64,000 nt of DNA, from positions 30,598,190 to 30,662,189 of the forward strand of contig CP092865.1 of NCBI GenBank assembly GCA_030710605.1. Reading direction: 5' to 3'. Source of the stretch: Cordylochernes scorpioides (taxonomy: Eukaryota; Arthropoda; Arachnida; Pseudoscorpiones; Chernetidae). Positions 47,681 to 58,592 of this stretch are shown here, in pieces. Made by a program: the position numbers and the translations under genes. The notes under the pieces are model-generated. The model did not search any database. It saw only the letters and a program-made list of their open reading frames with translations, and was not told where the DNA came from. Position 1 is the first letter of the stretch; the number at the start of each line of letters is the position of its first letter.

Positions 47681-48440
47681 TTATATTAATCGTTGTCATA
47701 AATCTAGGTAACTGTCATAACAGGCGTTGTTATCTTAGAGATATTCATGTCTTGGCTATGTGGACAACATTGCATCATTGTACACTAGAATACTGTCATT
47801 ACATGTTATTAACTTAGAGGAATTCATATCTAGGCTATGTGGACATAGGCACAAGTGATAATATGTGACTGCCCTTACATGTGTTGCCATCTTAAAGGTA
47901 TTCATGTTTTGGCTATGTGGACAACGTTGCATCATTGTACTAGCCCACTGTCTCATTACATTTTAACTGAGAGGCAATCATATCTTGGCTATGTAGAAAA
48001 AGGTACAAGTAATACAATGTGACTGTCATAATACGAATTGTCATCGCATATGGATTTAAATCCAGGCTATGTGGACATCGTGTCAAGTAGGACTTGCTTA
48101 CAGCCATTACATATGTTTTTATCTTTGACGCATTTATGTTCCCGCTGTGTGAACATCGTAGTCAGTAATACTAGGTCATTATAATTATATGTATTTTTGC
48201 TATAGCTGAGCTCATATCCGGGATATGTGGACATCTTTGGCATTAATCCTAGGTCACTATCATTGTTTGTATTGTCACCATAATCGGGTTAATGTCCTGG
48301 ATATGTGAACATCGTTGCCAGTAGTACTATCATAACGTGTATTGTCATCATAGTTAGATTTGTGTCATGGATATATGTTGATAGCGTTTCCAGTAAAACT
48401 TGAACTGTCACTACCTGCGTTTAAATAAACAATATGATGA
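47680..48440 (+). repeat. Degenerate 78-bp minisatellite, about nine units
   Basis: The landmark GGCTATGTGGACA and its variants recur at 47757, 47835, 47913, 47989, 48067, 48145, 48223, 48301 and about 48373, mostly exactly 78 bp apart. Units are diverged, so the array is old. No shared open frame. Confidence 0.85.
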
Positions 48441-48838
48441 TATCAAAGAACTATAAGTGTTTAACAGTGAGAAGGAATTGAGGTATTCATGTTGAAGGTC
48501 CACCATGTTAGTCCATTGTGTAAAGAAGTCCGCCGTTGCCAACCCTAGTTGCTACCAATTGTTTCTTAGAGATCTATCAAAGCGCATCTAAGCAATCCAA
48601 AGCAAATCAAAGCGAATAAAAACGAGAACATGGGCAATTGCCTTAAAAGTAAGTGTCAAAATTTCATCGTCATTCTGAAGAAAAATATAAGATATATTAT
48701 TTTTTTGACGAAGAAAATATGTGTGAATTGATCAGCTCTTTCTTTCAAGATAAGCACATTTAGTTCTTTATTTACCGCAAAATAGAATATCGATAAAATA
48801 TAGCCGACAAATTGATTAGAAAGCATGACATTAATGTA

Positions 48839-48885
48839 CACTGCGTGACATTGAAAATGGAACACCAAGAAATAGTGGCCAGAAA
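48839..48885 (+). repeat. Left terminal inverted repeat of the Tc1-like element
   Basis: 47 bp, identical in reverse complement to 50211-50257. Confidence 0.95.
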
Positions 48886-48982
48886 GTGATGAAACTCGGC
48901 AGACAGAGAGAGACAGGGACGAACAATAAGTGATCTTTATTTCAAAATGATAGTCATAATACAGAGCGAAAACGGCGTCGGC

Positions 48983-50014
48983 TTAATAGCAAGTAGGACC
49001 ACCGCGGACGGCGATGCACGCAGCAACACGTCTAGGTAGAGAGTCAATCAGAGTACGGATGGCGTCCTGAGGGATGGCTCTCCATTCCCTCTCAACCATT
49101 TGCCACAGTTCGTCTTCTGAACGCGGCTGTGGCAAGGCATGCAAACGGCGTCCAATGATGTCCCAGACGTGCTCGATTGGTGAGAGATCAGGAGAGTACG
49201 GTGGCCAGGGAAGCATCTGTACATCTTGCAGAGCTTGTTGGCTAATGCGAGCAGTGTGCGGTCGGGCGTTATCCTGCTGATAAAGGGCATTGGGTACCCC
49301 CTGAAGGTAGGGGAGTGTCACCGGTCGCAGCAGATCATCAACGTATCGTTGAGCCGTCATAGTGCCCTGAATACGAAGTAAAGGTGACCTGGAATCATAC
49401 GCGATTGCGCCCCAAACCATGATTCCACGTTGTCGCACGGTGGGGCGTTCCACAATTGCTGCCGGATTGGACCTTTCTCCACGTCGACGCCACACGCTTA
49501 CACGGCGACTATCACTGGACAAGCAGAAACGCGACTCATCTGAGAACACGACCCTGTGCCATTCCGTCATCCACGTCGATCTAGCCCGGCACCATTCCAA
49601 ACGTTGGCGCCTATTCGGTGGGGTCAATGGCAGTCTTCTTAGCGGACGGCATGAGTGCAAGTCATTAGCAACCAATCGACGGGAAATGGTTCTGGTCGAG
49701 ATGGAATGATCTAGGGTGTCTTGCACATGTTGCAGGATGGCGGTACAAGTGGCTTGTGGTGCCGCCACTGCTTGACGAAGGATACGCCGATCCACACGTG
49801 CTGACGTCACTCTGGTTGCACCGACATTCCTATAAATTGCCACATTTCCTTGTTCCAACCATCTTCTCCATAGTAGGTGCACCGTTGACGCACCAAGGTG
49901 TGTATCAGCTACGATTTGAAGTATGGACCAACCTGCCCTTTTCATTCCGATCACCATGCCCCTCGTAAAAGCGTCTGTCTGCTTGAACTGCCTCCGTTTA
50001 CGATGACCTGGCAT
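48983..50014 (-). CDS. Tc1-like transposase, 343 aa
   Basis: A DDE transposase that excises the element and inserts it at TA sites. Residues 1-120 form the paired-type DNA-binding region: an N-terminal helix-turn-helix around FTRGMVIGMKRAGWS...GASTVHLLWRRW and a second around SISTRTISRRL. The catalytic core has D159 (VVFSDESRF), D248 (YQQDNARPHTA) and E281 (SPDLSPIEHVWD). I count 32 residues between D248 and E281, against 34 in classic Tc1. The length is normal for the family (about 340). The ATG at 50014 starts MPGHRKRRQF, and the stop follows RGGPTCY. The frame has no defects. The same architecture, decayed, appears at 128-1164 and 56455-57109. Confidence 0.95.
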   Translation of the reverse strand: MPGHRKRRQFKQTDAFTRGMVIGMKRAGWSILQIVADTHLGASTVHLLWRRWLEQGNVAIYRNVGATRVTSARVDRRILRQAVAAPQATCTAILQHVQDTLDHSISTRTISRRLVANDLHSCRPLRRLPLTPPNRRQRLEWCRARSTWMTEWHRVVFSDESRFCLSSDSRRVSVWRRRGERSNPAAIVERPTVRQRGIMVWGAIAYDSRSPLLRIQGTMTAQRYVDDLLRPVTLPYLQGVPNALYQQDNARPHTARISQQALQDVQMLPWPPYSPDLSPIEHVWDIIGRRLHALPQPRSEDELWQMVEREWRAIPQDAIRTLIDSLPRRVAACIAVRGGPTCY

Positions 50015-50210
50015 TCTCTGTTATTAAACGTGTCTTTTGACACAAGAACAAAATTTCTACAATGATTTTCCTTGAAGAAATAACGACACGAATACTGTCC
50101 TTTCTGCAAGTTCCCTTCCTTATATCTTACTCCATGTGCGCACGAGGGCTGCGCGTTTTACATAATTTTAATAACTCGGTTAGGCGCGTCTACCCTGAAA
50201 TTTGCATAAT

Positions 50211-50257
50211 TTTCTGGCCACTATTTCTTGGTGTTCCATTTTCAATGTCACGCAGTG
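50211..50257 (-). repeat. Right terminal inverted repeat of the Tc1-like element
   Basis: 47 bp, exact reverse complement of 48839-48885, followed by the TA duplication. Confidence 0.95.
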
Positions 50258-50324
50258 TATTATAGGATGGAAACAAAGAATTAAGATGAATAAATATTAA
50301 AGGTAAAGACTCTTCTAGTAAGGT

Positions 50325-50458
50325 ATATTAATTAAGGAGGATCAGAAGATGAGTTTCTTTTATTGTATGAATGCTACGAGCTTTCGGGCAAAAACCCGAA
50401 AGCTCGTAGCATTCAAACAATAAAAGAAACTCATCTTCTGATCCTCCTTAATTAATAT
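50325..50458. repeat. Near-perfect palindrome, arms about 64 bp
   Basis: From ATATTAATTAAGGAGG to its complement, with one internal mismatch noticed and a loop of only a few bases (CAAAAAC). The centre is GCTACGAGCTTTCGGG and its complement. That motif is also in the Penelope-like inverted repeats at 61907-62885. It could form a cruciform, or a long hairpin RNA if transcribed. Confidence 0.9.
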
Positions 50459-50670
50459 GAATAAATATATTTTACGATCATTTTAATCTTTAAAATATTT
50501 ATTTTTTTGAGAATTATATCAACATTACTTTCAAAACCGGTTAATGCTAAATTGAGATACCTTAAAAATCATATTATCAAATGATGATTTTCACATGATT
50601 ATGAAAATATTTTGATTTGAAAATTCCTGAATATTTTTTATTCAAATTCTAATACCATTTAGGTGATATA

Positions 50671-51122
50671 TTAGGTTGGTGCATAAATATTGTAGATTTT
50701 TAAACAACGAAACATTTTTGAATGATTTCTCCGGAACATATTCAAGATCAATCTCAATTACTGCTTCGAGCCTTCTGAGAAAACCAGAGTCCACGTGGAA
50801 GCATTCGTCTAACATTCTCGTTTGTAAAGATTTTCTCCTTTTTTCACGGCTCACAAAGGTAGCTGAAAGTCGAAATATTTTTAGTCTTCTTTGAAATGTA
50901 AACATATTGAATTTGTCCTTCACCTAAAAGTTTGTTAGTGATGTGAAATGATCGTGCTGAAACCCAACCAATTTTGTGGTGGTAGAGCATAATATATCGA
51001 ACATGGATTTTAGTTTGAGATTTCATTTTCTGAAAAAAGATATTTATTATTCTGATTTCAATGACATTCTTGAAATTTTAAAAGTCTCTAAAATACGCCT
51101 CAATAATTATGCACCGATCCCA
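50671..51122. mobile_element. Internally deleted mariner-type element
   Basis: Left end TTAGGTTGGTGCATAA (after TA at 50669-50670) and right end TAATTATGCACCGATCCCAC are imperfect inverted repeats with the mariner-type TTGGTGCA core. The 450-bp interior has no transposase motifs. A 93-codon minus-strand frame inside (50642-50923) has no recognisable domain and extends past the element's edge. Probably a MITE. Confidence 0.6.
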
Positions 51123-51199
51123 CACTTTTCGAATTTAAAATTTAAATAACACGAATATGTTGGCAATTGAGAGAATTTCCTTATAATTCTATATATATT

Positions 51200-51480
51200 A
51201 AAAATGGCATATCCTGACAAGGAGCACATGTGCTTTACAGAAGGCAGAGCGCCATCTGGTGGAACAGAATTCAACTAAACATTGATTTAGCCTGTTCCCT
51301 GATATTTGGCCAACCCAATTTCTTGAAGTTCGTGGATGGCTTTTCTTGATTTATCAAGAAATTGGGTTGGCCAAATATCAGGGAACAGGCTAAATCAATG
51401 TTTAGTTGATTTCTGTTCCACCAAATGACGCTCTGCCTTCTGTAAAGCACATGTGCTCCTGGTCAGGATATGCCAATTTT
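51200..51480. mobile_element. Long fold-back element, arms about 127 bp
   Basis: The arms run from TGGCATATCCTGACAAGGAG through GGAACAGGCTAAATCAATG to AACCCAATTTCTTGA, complementary over about 127 bp with only a few mismatches. The central loop is about 27 bp (51326-51352). No coding. Size and structure fit a fold-back MITE, and high arm identity suggests recent origin. Confidence 0.9.
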
Positions 51481-51901
51481 AATATTGATTTCAACACCTG
51501 ATCTTTTATTTTTTTCTTTCGTTTTTTAATTCTATATATATACTTTTAAAGATAAAATAAATTGTTTGTCCCTTCAATGAAAAATATGTTGAAATTTGTT
51601 ATAACAAATTAAATAATGCACATCTTTAGTGTATTTTTTCCAAATTAAACCTCCATTAGGTACAACTGTGAGAATATTGTATTATTTATTTGAAAATATT
51701 AAACAATAATTAATAACTCACTTATAAATAACTTGGAAGAGAGGTAAATTTTAGAGATACACATGCGACGTGATGACGAGCCAAAATATTAATTTGAGAA
51801 ATGTTTACAATGGGGAAGGGAATAGTATAAAGTGCAGGTGAATTTACGTAAGGTATATAATTATATAAATACGATATTTAACACAAAGTAATAAAGCGCC
51901 A

Positions 51902-52160
51902 TCTATATATATAAAATGGAAGGATTTAAAAGCTCGAATGTTTCTTTTTTACATAATACAAACTTCTACTGCCCTTACTGCGATTAAAAAAATATATTGA
52001 GAGGGCTTGGCTCATCAGTGGTGAACCCTCCCAGCGGTTTCGCCAATTTAATCCACTAGACCGCTTCTCAGAGCTCTAATACTGTAATGGACGATTCTGC
52101 TTATATACGCAGCACTTAAGAATGGAATCTCAGAAATGGTTTTCAAGAAAACTATGGTTA
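51902..52160 (+). repeat. Helitron-like 5' end plus dispersed family copy B
   Basis: TCTATATATATAAAATGG at 51902, after an A, looks like a Helitron 5' terminus. It leads into the same block order as 9303-9500: GAGAGGGCTTGGCTCATCAG, TGGTGAACCCTCCCAGCGG, then CAGAGCTCTAATACTGTAAT. No 3' terminus was found. The dispersed family is therefore perhaps the 5' part of a Helitron group. Confidence 0.5.
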
Positions 52161-54181
52161 TATATTTGTCTGTGATCTTCAATACAACTTCAACTCTAAG
52201 AATTATTCGAAAATTTTCCACTGTTTTAAGCGATTGTTACTAACCTGAAAATCGACCGAATTTTCAAAAATCCTTATTATCAATATGCATTTATATTTCT
52301 CAACTCCATTTATGAATATTCCTAAGGTAATTTTCAGAAAACCTATAAGTATTCATATTAGCAAATTATATCTCAAGTATCCTTTAAAATTTATCATTTA
52401 AAGCTTCAAACTAAGCTTTGCTCTCTTGTTCGAGGACCTTAAAGTTAAATATTTAAATAGTACTCAAATGATGATGTTTAGTTATTTGAGTCTTCAAAGC
52501 TTTTAAAATAAAATTTTAAGCAAATATTTAAGAAATAATTTTAAAATATGTAAATTATATCTTTCTCTCTCTGAATATTAATTATTTTCTATTTTGATAG
52601 TGCTTTAATTCTCTATCATTATACATATTTATCCTTACTTTTATCGTGAAATTATATATGATTTTACAAACACGTGTCTATATAATGAATAAATATATTT
52701 TAATGAATTTCTTATATATATAAAGCATATTTAGCATCATTCTTTACGCTGGCTTTTATTAGAGTAATATTAAAAAAACTATTTAATCTTAAAAGTTGTT
52801 TCTATTCGATTATAATATGCAAATCAGACAGTAAACTTTCCTTAAGGTGAAAAATTTGGCTGCCACAAAGGAGAACATGGCAAAAATACGTCTATGTATC
52901 TCTGTGAGAACCTCATGTTAGGTAAAAAAAAAACTAGCAGAAAACAATATCTCAATCTTGATCTTTAAAATATGAAATCATTCTAACATTTGATCGCCAT
53001 TTGAATGACTGATCCTTTAGAAATTTACAGCAGGGGAACATATTAAGCTAGCTCTACAATCATTGTTCAAAATTTATTTTATTATTATTATATATTTATG
53101 TCGTGATGGAAGGGTACAACCATTTTATACTTAAAATCCCCAAGAATTAGTTCCAGCCAAGTGAGCAGCGCACCCGCGACGTGCCATAGCATCCGCCCGC
53201 GATGTCTGCCACGTTTATTTTTGTACAGTTTTTATAGATGGTTAAATTTGCATATTTACATACTTATTTTGGCGTAAAGAAATTAAACATCTTTGATATT
53301 ATACAAATTATGACATATATATATTAAAAAGAGCTCACGAGATTTATATGTCGAATTTTATATGGCATTTTCCAACAGAGAATAACGATTAATATAATTA
53401 AAATATAGCTAAGTTAGAATAAATTTCCTTAATGTTTGAGTAATAAAGTTTAAACTTATTTTATAATGTAATGTGTGTTTGAAATATATATGATAATAAA
53501 TAATTGAGAAAGGATCCTTATCAAATCAGTTATATTTAGGAAAATTCTGTGAAGAGAAGTAAACATTCTAAAATATTATGCACTATATATTTGCTTTTTT
53601 TAAATTCTATATTGTCAAGATAACTCTAACATATAAAGAACCATGATCTTTGTGTGTATATTATATTTTTATAATATATAATGGTTAAACAACTATATTC
53701 AGTATTTAGACATCATACGTATTTTTAAACTTTGAAGTTATTAAGGTTAAAATAACAGGCTTACATTGTTAAGTTCATTTTTAAACATTTTATTCGCAAA
53801 TATTTAGCTTTCGGGCACGAAAATTCGGAAGCCTTATTTTTCACCTAAATATTGATATAAAGGATTATTCTATTGATATTTGAAGATGGTGTAAATATTC
53901 ATTTATTTGTGTTTATCAAAAATAAAATATATATGAGCGCCAATATAATGAAAGCCAGCATTGTCTAGTCGATTCCAAGATTGTGTTACACAAAGTCAAG
54001 ATGGTGGGCCTAGGTGTATTTTTTCTTGAAAAATGAGAATAATTCAGAATGGTCTCTCAGAACCAAGTTATATAGTGTTTGTGGGATGTTATATATTTTA
54101 AACTCTATTTTTAAACTCTATTTAAATTGTACAGGACTATAGGTACATCAAATCAGACGAAAAGTGAAGACCAAGAATCAG
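52160..54181. other. AT-rich intergenic DNA
   Basis: No gene seen. A small GC-richer patch at 53160-53210 and a TTTCGGGCACGAAAATTCGG motif at 53808-53827 (Penelope-repeat-like) are the only irregularities. Confidence 0.45.
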
Positions 54182-54402
54182 AGGTTTGTGCACAGAGCGA
54201 CCTCAGGTCGGGAAGAAGGTCCGGTTCGCCATGATGGCCGAGGTGGAGGTGTACGATAAGCGTATGCCTCCCCTCTTCGACCACGTGGCCCGCGGCCAAC
54301 AGGTATGTCCTCACCACTCCCTGACTGTGGACATTGTGACATTAATGGCTTATTGCAGTTTGTTCGCCAAGGGCCGGAGACCAAGGCCGCCAGGAGATTC
54401 TG
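54182..54402 (+). CDS. Probable host exon pair with PP1-docking-like motif
   Basis: A GC-richer coding stretch encodes RPQVGKKVRFAMMAEVEVYD...FDHVARGQQ up to CAG/GTATGT at 54302/54303. After a 56-bp candidate intron ending TATTGCAG (54358), a 44-nt exon encodes FVRQGPETKAARRF and ends at GTGAGT (54403). Both donors and the acceptor fit consensus, and the frame continues in phase 0. KKVRF is an RVxF-type docking motif for protein phosphatase 1. KVRF followed by a V-x-V-x stretch and a later RQGP segment recalls the PPP1R15 (GADD34/CReP) core, but the spacing differs. A start at ATGATGG (54231), with a good context, or an acceptor upstream (TCAG at 54178-54181) are both possible. Further exons were not found. 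Confidence 0.45.
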
Positions 54403-54989
54403 GTGAGTGCATCTATCCACATCCATTTAAATTTGTCGTTCAGCTTGAATATGGCTCACCACAGACATTTACACTACAAGCTAATAAATATCTTCAGTTC
54501 TCATATATATAATGGAGACATGTTGACGATTCCATTCACTTCGATGTAAATCTGAATGTTTTCCTTACTCTGTCTATTTAGTTTCTAAAACGATGTTTCA
54601 CCGAAATAAAAACTAATCATGCATTGCTAGTTTATCTTAGCTTATTTGTTGAGATCAAAATGTATTTTGATGAAAGAATATTCATCTTAAATATTAGAAA
54701 TCATTCACAATATAGAGACAGTTTGATAAGCTATATGTAGACGTTTCTGCAATCTATCAGACTCAAGGTATAGTAACAATTTGTGACAACACAATACCTT
54801 TGAGGATAAGTTTCTTGTTTTATTTAAATGATCTTTCAAGTTTTCGGGTAACACAAACCATTCTACAGGAGTATACAACAGAATAAATCCGAAGATTTTA
54901 ACTACTATTTATATCTTGTATATTATTTACATCGACAAAATCAACTCTTCAATATAAATACTTAAATAAATTAAAACGAGAACGAAGAG
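54403..54989. other. AT-rich DNA, possibly intronic
   Basis: No additional exon or repeat recognised after the GTGAGT donor at 54403. Confidence 0.4.
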
Positions 54990-55385
54990 GAGTTTCTTAT
55001 TTTAATATTTGCGAGCTTTCGGACCGTGACGTCCTTCTACTGGCTATAGAATGGAAGATATGAACGACTATATATAGAGCTAAAAAATACAAAATTACAT
55101 ATGTGCAATAGTATCAATAGACACATCGATATACCTGACTCATACCATATTCTGTTGAAATAGCACTTCTCCACCCCCACCCGTCATTATGCCTTAAACA
55201 TCACATTCATAGTTAATTTCTTCCTTCTTTATCCCTCACAATTACAATAGTTTACGCCGTTGTATATTAATTCAGATGTAAAAATGTAATCTTAGTTAAT
55301 CTCTGCTGTATGTTAATTTAGATGTATACCATTAATTTTCAATATGTAAATTTGTATTTTTTAGCTCTATATATAGTCGTTCACG
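54990..55385. mobile_element. Penelope-like terminal repeat remnant with inverted repeat
   Basis: 55011-55050 contains GCGAGCTTTCGGACC...GTCCTTCTACTGG, a counterpart of the GAGCTTTCGGGC...GCCCTTCTACAGG motif in the element at 61907-62885. Inside, GAACGACTATATATAGAGCT and its extension form perfect 32-bp inverted arms at 55062-55093 and 55351-55382. The interior is non-coding. It may be a deleted Penelope-like copy. Confidence 0.5.
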
Positions 55386-55389
55386 TTTT

Positions 55390-56454
55390 AATTTATTTAA
55401 ATATTATTTACATATCTTTTAAATATGCAAGGAAACTATTTAGTATTTCTATTTAGTGGAAGTTTTTTTTATGATATAATTAAAATTCGGTTTTAACTTT
55501 TATATACAAATCCAGCGAAATGGGTGAAAAAAGGAGGCAATGTGTTGTTACAATTTATATTTAAGAGGATTACAAATATATCTTCGATGTAGTATAATTT
55601 GGAAAGTTTAATTGATGGAAAATAGTAGATATAGTATTCGTTTGCTTTCTTTATCTAGACATTTCGCTTTGTTTCTATTTATCATTAGCATTATGATGGT
55701 TTAGCTTCAGTCAAAACCTGCTATACTATTTGAGATGTTGGGCAAGGAAGTTTTACCAATAGTGTAAAACTAGAATTTGATTATAATGATTTGCTTCTCT
55801 TTTAGGTTTTGGTTAAATTAACGCTTTCTTTCTGTAAAATAAAAATGGAAATTACTTAAATCTGCTCCTTATGTATTCAATTCCTCATACTTTCTATCCT
55901 TCTCATTGTTAGCAAGAATTGAATTGATTTCTCAATAAATTTTATCTCTCAAAGTATATGCTGATGAATTGTCTTTGTAGGGCCTCGAAAGCTCTCTTCC
56001 GACATCTAGGCAAAGAACAAAGATTTTCTTGCACCTACTTTTTTATGAAATAGTTGATAGCAGCTAAAGTTTTCTGCTCATTGGTAGGAAACAAATTAGA
56101 GTGGAGATAAACACCTACCCTCTAAGACGCACCAAGAGAGAGAGAGAGAGAGAGAAATAAGGATAGCCCAGACCCCTGGAGCGTAAAAACCGCCAACTCC
56201 CCGGGCGACGAACCAAGAAAGAGATGTTCGATTTATATGAAAAAATGTGAACAAAAACGTTTCACCAAACATACAAAAGATCAAAATTCGGTGTTGATTT
56301 ATGTAAATCAAGAATTCCAGCGCGTATGAACTGTGCATACAGCACGAATATTCTAACTCAATATTCGGCACGGCACGAGCTGATTTACTAAATTTCCGTT
56401 CAATATTTTTGTAGAAATACTATTTTATAATTGTAGAAATACTGTAGCGGTCGA
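55390..56454. other. Intergenic DNA
   Basis: No gene called. A GA microsatellite at 56130-56157 adjoins a GC-richer patch (56160-56225). The minus-strand frame through it has no known domain. Confidence 0.45.
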
Positions 56455-57109
56455 CCAAGTGACACAACATAACGGAAGAGCGATAGTGAGATCGGCTGTC
56501 ATAGCATTGGATTCGACGTTAACTACCATTCAACGTGTAAATGGTACAAAAGTGTCCAAGATTCCCATCAACAGACGACTGAAAGAGCGGACTCTAAGAG
56601 CTCGCCGACCAGTACGATACCTACACCTCACACCCGCTCACCGACAACTCCGTCTACAATGTTGTTCAGGAGTGATTAACTCGTAACTGCGCTGACTGGA
56701 AACATATTGACTTTAGTAATGAGTCCCATTTATTACGCTCACCAGAAGATCGTCACAAACGTTTCTGGAGATGTCCTGGGCAGCGTGTGGGTCCTGGCCT
56801 TACTTCTTCACACCAATCAGGTTCATAACAGGATTCGGTGTGCTGATACATTTTATAGCAGAACCCATTAGTAGTTATTCCTATCAACCGGACAGCACAA
56901 CAGTACGAAGATGACATTCAATGGACGTTTTGTTGTCGTTCGTCTCACATCACCTCGAGCTTACCTTTCAACAAGATAATGCTCGGCCACACACGACACG
57001 TGTTACTATGGATTGTCTACAATCTTGCCGAACTCTTCCGTGGCCAACAAGGTCGCCAGATATCTCACCCATAGAGCACATCTCGGACGTGATGGGAAGG
57101 CGATTGTAA
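56455..57109 (+). pseudogene. Decayed Tc1-like transposase, second subfamily
   Basis: The reading frame starts mid-protein (RAIVRSAVIALDSTLTTIQR), goes on through RRLKERTLRARRPVRYLHLTP, a decayed FSNESHLLRSPEDR segment with the first catalytic site changed (N for D), and QQDNARPHT with the second Asp. It ends with SPDISPIEH, which has the Glu. Several stops and shifts lie between 56684 and 56920, and about 80 N-terminal residues are missing. The DE spacing is again 32 by my count. It is a different subfamily from the 48.8-kb element, judged by the residues around each motif. No terminal repeats were recognised. Confidence 0.85.
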
Positions 57110-57337
57110 CCATCCCGGAATATAATATAATTCACACTTAGGGACAAAGTTCTGTTTTTCAATTACCTATTACCTTAAGGTTTAAAGTTCTATGAGTACT
57201 TTTCATTAATTATCGTCCTATACAAACACTCCATTGAAAAAAATGGAAAAGGTTTTCATTTTAAATTTCTCATTTAGATAGAGAGAATGATATTGCAATG
57301 TAACCCGCGCTGAATTTTGAATCATCACTCAGAATAT

Positions 57338-57756
57338 TCTATATACAGTTACGAGCGTCATGCGTTCTTCATCTCTTAATTCTACAGTTTTCATCTCTGT
57401 CACCGTTTGCTTTTTTTTAAATGGCGCTCTCCTATTGGTTAGCTACGATCACGCCAACTTTGCCCCCCCCCCCCCCCACTCGCTTTTTCGTTTTTGTAAC
57501 TATTGTGTTGGAGCGGGTCGCTCCTTAAATAAATGCATATATTAGTTAATAACTAAATGGAATCCTCTCTTTCTTTTTCCCAGTAAGAGACGCCTACGAA
57601 AGCCAACAGTACTTAGACAGATAAAGCACATAGGCTATAGTTATTAACTAATATATGCATTTATTTAAAGCGCCAATTTATAATTGTAACAAATAGTATT
57701 TGAATTAAAATATTCAATCGGGTAAAACACGGGCGTTGCCCGGGTCATTCGGCTAG
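57338..57756 (+). mobile_element. Helitron-like element 3, copy 1
   Basis: Starts near TCTATATACAGTTACGAGCG and ends with the hairpin CGGGCGTTGCCCG, then GGTCATTCGG and CTAG followed by T. It is about 90% alike to copy 2 (58593-59038) outside indels. It contains a C15 run at 57463-57477 and a nested fold-back at 57525-57668. Non-coding. Confidence 0.75.
57525..57668. mobile_element. Fold-back nested in the Helitron-like family, TTAA ends
   Basis: Perfect 31-bp inverted arms (TTAAATAAATGCATATATTA and on) enclose about 80 bp. The same insert is in copy 2, so it joined the family before amplification. TTAA at both ends would fit a piggyBac-type target, but in AT-rich DNA this may be chance. Confidence 0.6.
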
Positions 57757-58504
57757 TAAATATATATTTAGAGGTACGAGAAGTCAATGTCCTCAACCTA
57801 GTAGACTGAAAAGGTTTGTTAGTGTGTGATATCTCTTTCTCTGAATTTTTTTTTTTTTTGTCGAATTTGAGAAAATCTAAAATAGTTTCTAAATTTATCA
57901 ACAGATGGTAGCACATTCTCGCTCGCCTCGGGCGTCTATATGTGTTTCCCAAACACAGAACCTCAGTTTCTTCTGATGTGAATTAAAAAGACCAAACTTT
58001 TAAAATTTATCTATTAGTAGTAATGTCTAAATTGGTTTATCTCTCAGTAATTTTGCAACATTTATCGAGAAAAACCCCGTATCAATAAGTAATGGTTGTG
58101 CGTTCATTGTTATAATGTCAAATATAAAAATTCGAGCTTCCAAAATTTAATAACGTTAGATCAATTACGCCATATGATTTAAAAGAAGATCACGCTGAAA
58201 ATATGTGGTTTATACTATTTTATAATCTGTTTATGCATTGATACCAGGGTTTCTAATTATAAGTCTTTATATATATATATTTTTTGCTTATCCCTAGTAC
58301 ACGTGATACAAGCCATGATGATCATGGTGGGTAGAAGTAGGCGACTGCCTTTACTGTAAGTGCACCACATGTCTACACATGTGGAAAGTAGTTCGACTTT
58401 GCACTTACAAATGTGCCAGAGCCCCGTTTGGTTACTTGCAATCGCTGGTTAGGGGTTGATATTTTGCTAGAATCATGGGCCATTGAAGCATTTTTTAATC
58501 ATAA

Positions 58505-58575
58505 AAAGGTCTAATTGCGGGAATCGAAACCGGGTCGTAGCGTTAGAAAACCAAAGGTTTAGACCATCCTTCCAC
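58505..58575 (-). pseudogene. Degenerate tRNA-like sequence
   Basis: On the minus strand it has an A-box-like TGGAAGGATGGTC and a T arm with the B box GGTTTCGATTCCC. The acceptor and anticodon stems do not form well. A tRNA pseudogene or SINE head. Confidence 0.4.
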
Positions 58576-58592
58576 CGACCCCCCAAGACTAT

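Larger units (their letters stand above)
48839..50257 (-). mobile_element. Intact Tc1-like transposon
   Basis: A 1,419-bp element with perfect 47-bp terminal inverted repeats (CACTGCGTGACATTGAAAAT...), flanked by TA at 48837-48838 and 50258-50259. It contains one uninterrupted transposase gene. All parts needed for cut-and-paste transposition appear present, so this copy may be, or recently was, functional. The decayed copy at 128-1164 is a relative. Confidence 0.95.

Noticed and set aside
57463-57477. C15 run as a structural or regulatory signal
   Set aside because: Homopolymer at the spot where copy 2 has a different sequence, so it is more likely slippage or an assembly artefact. The G12 run at 35233 is treated the same way.
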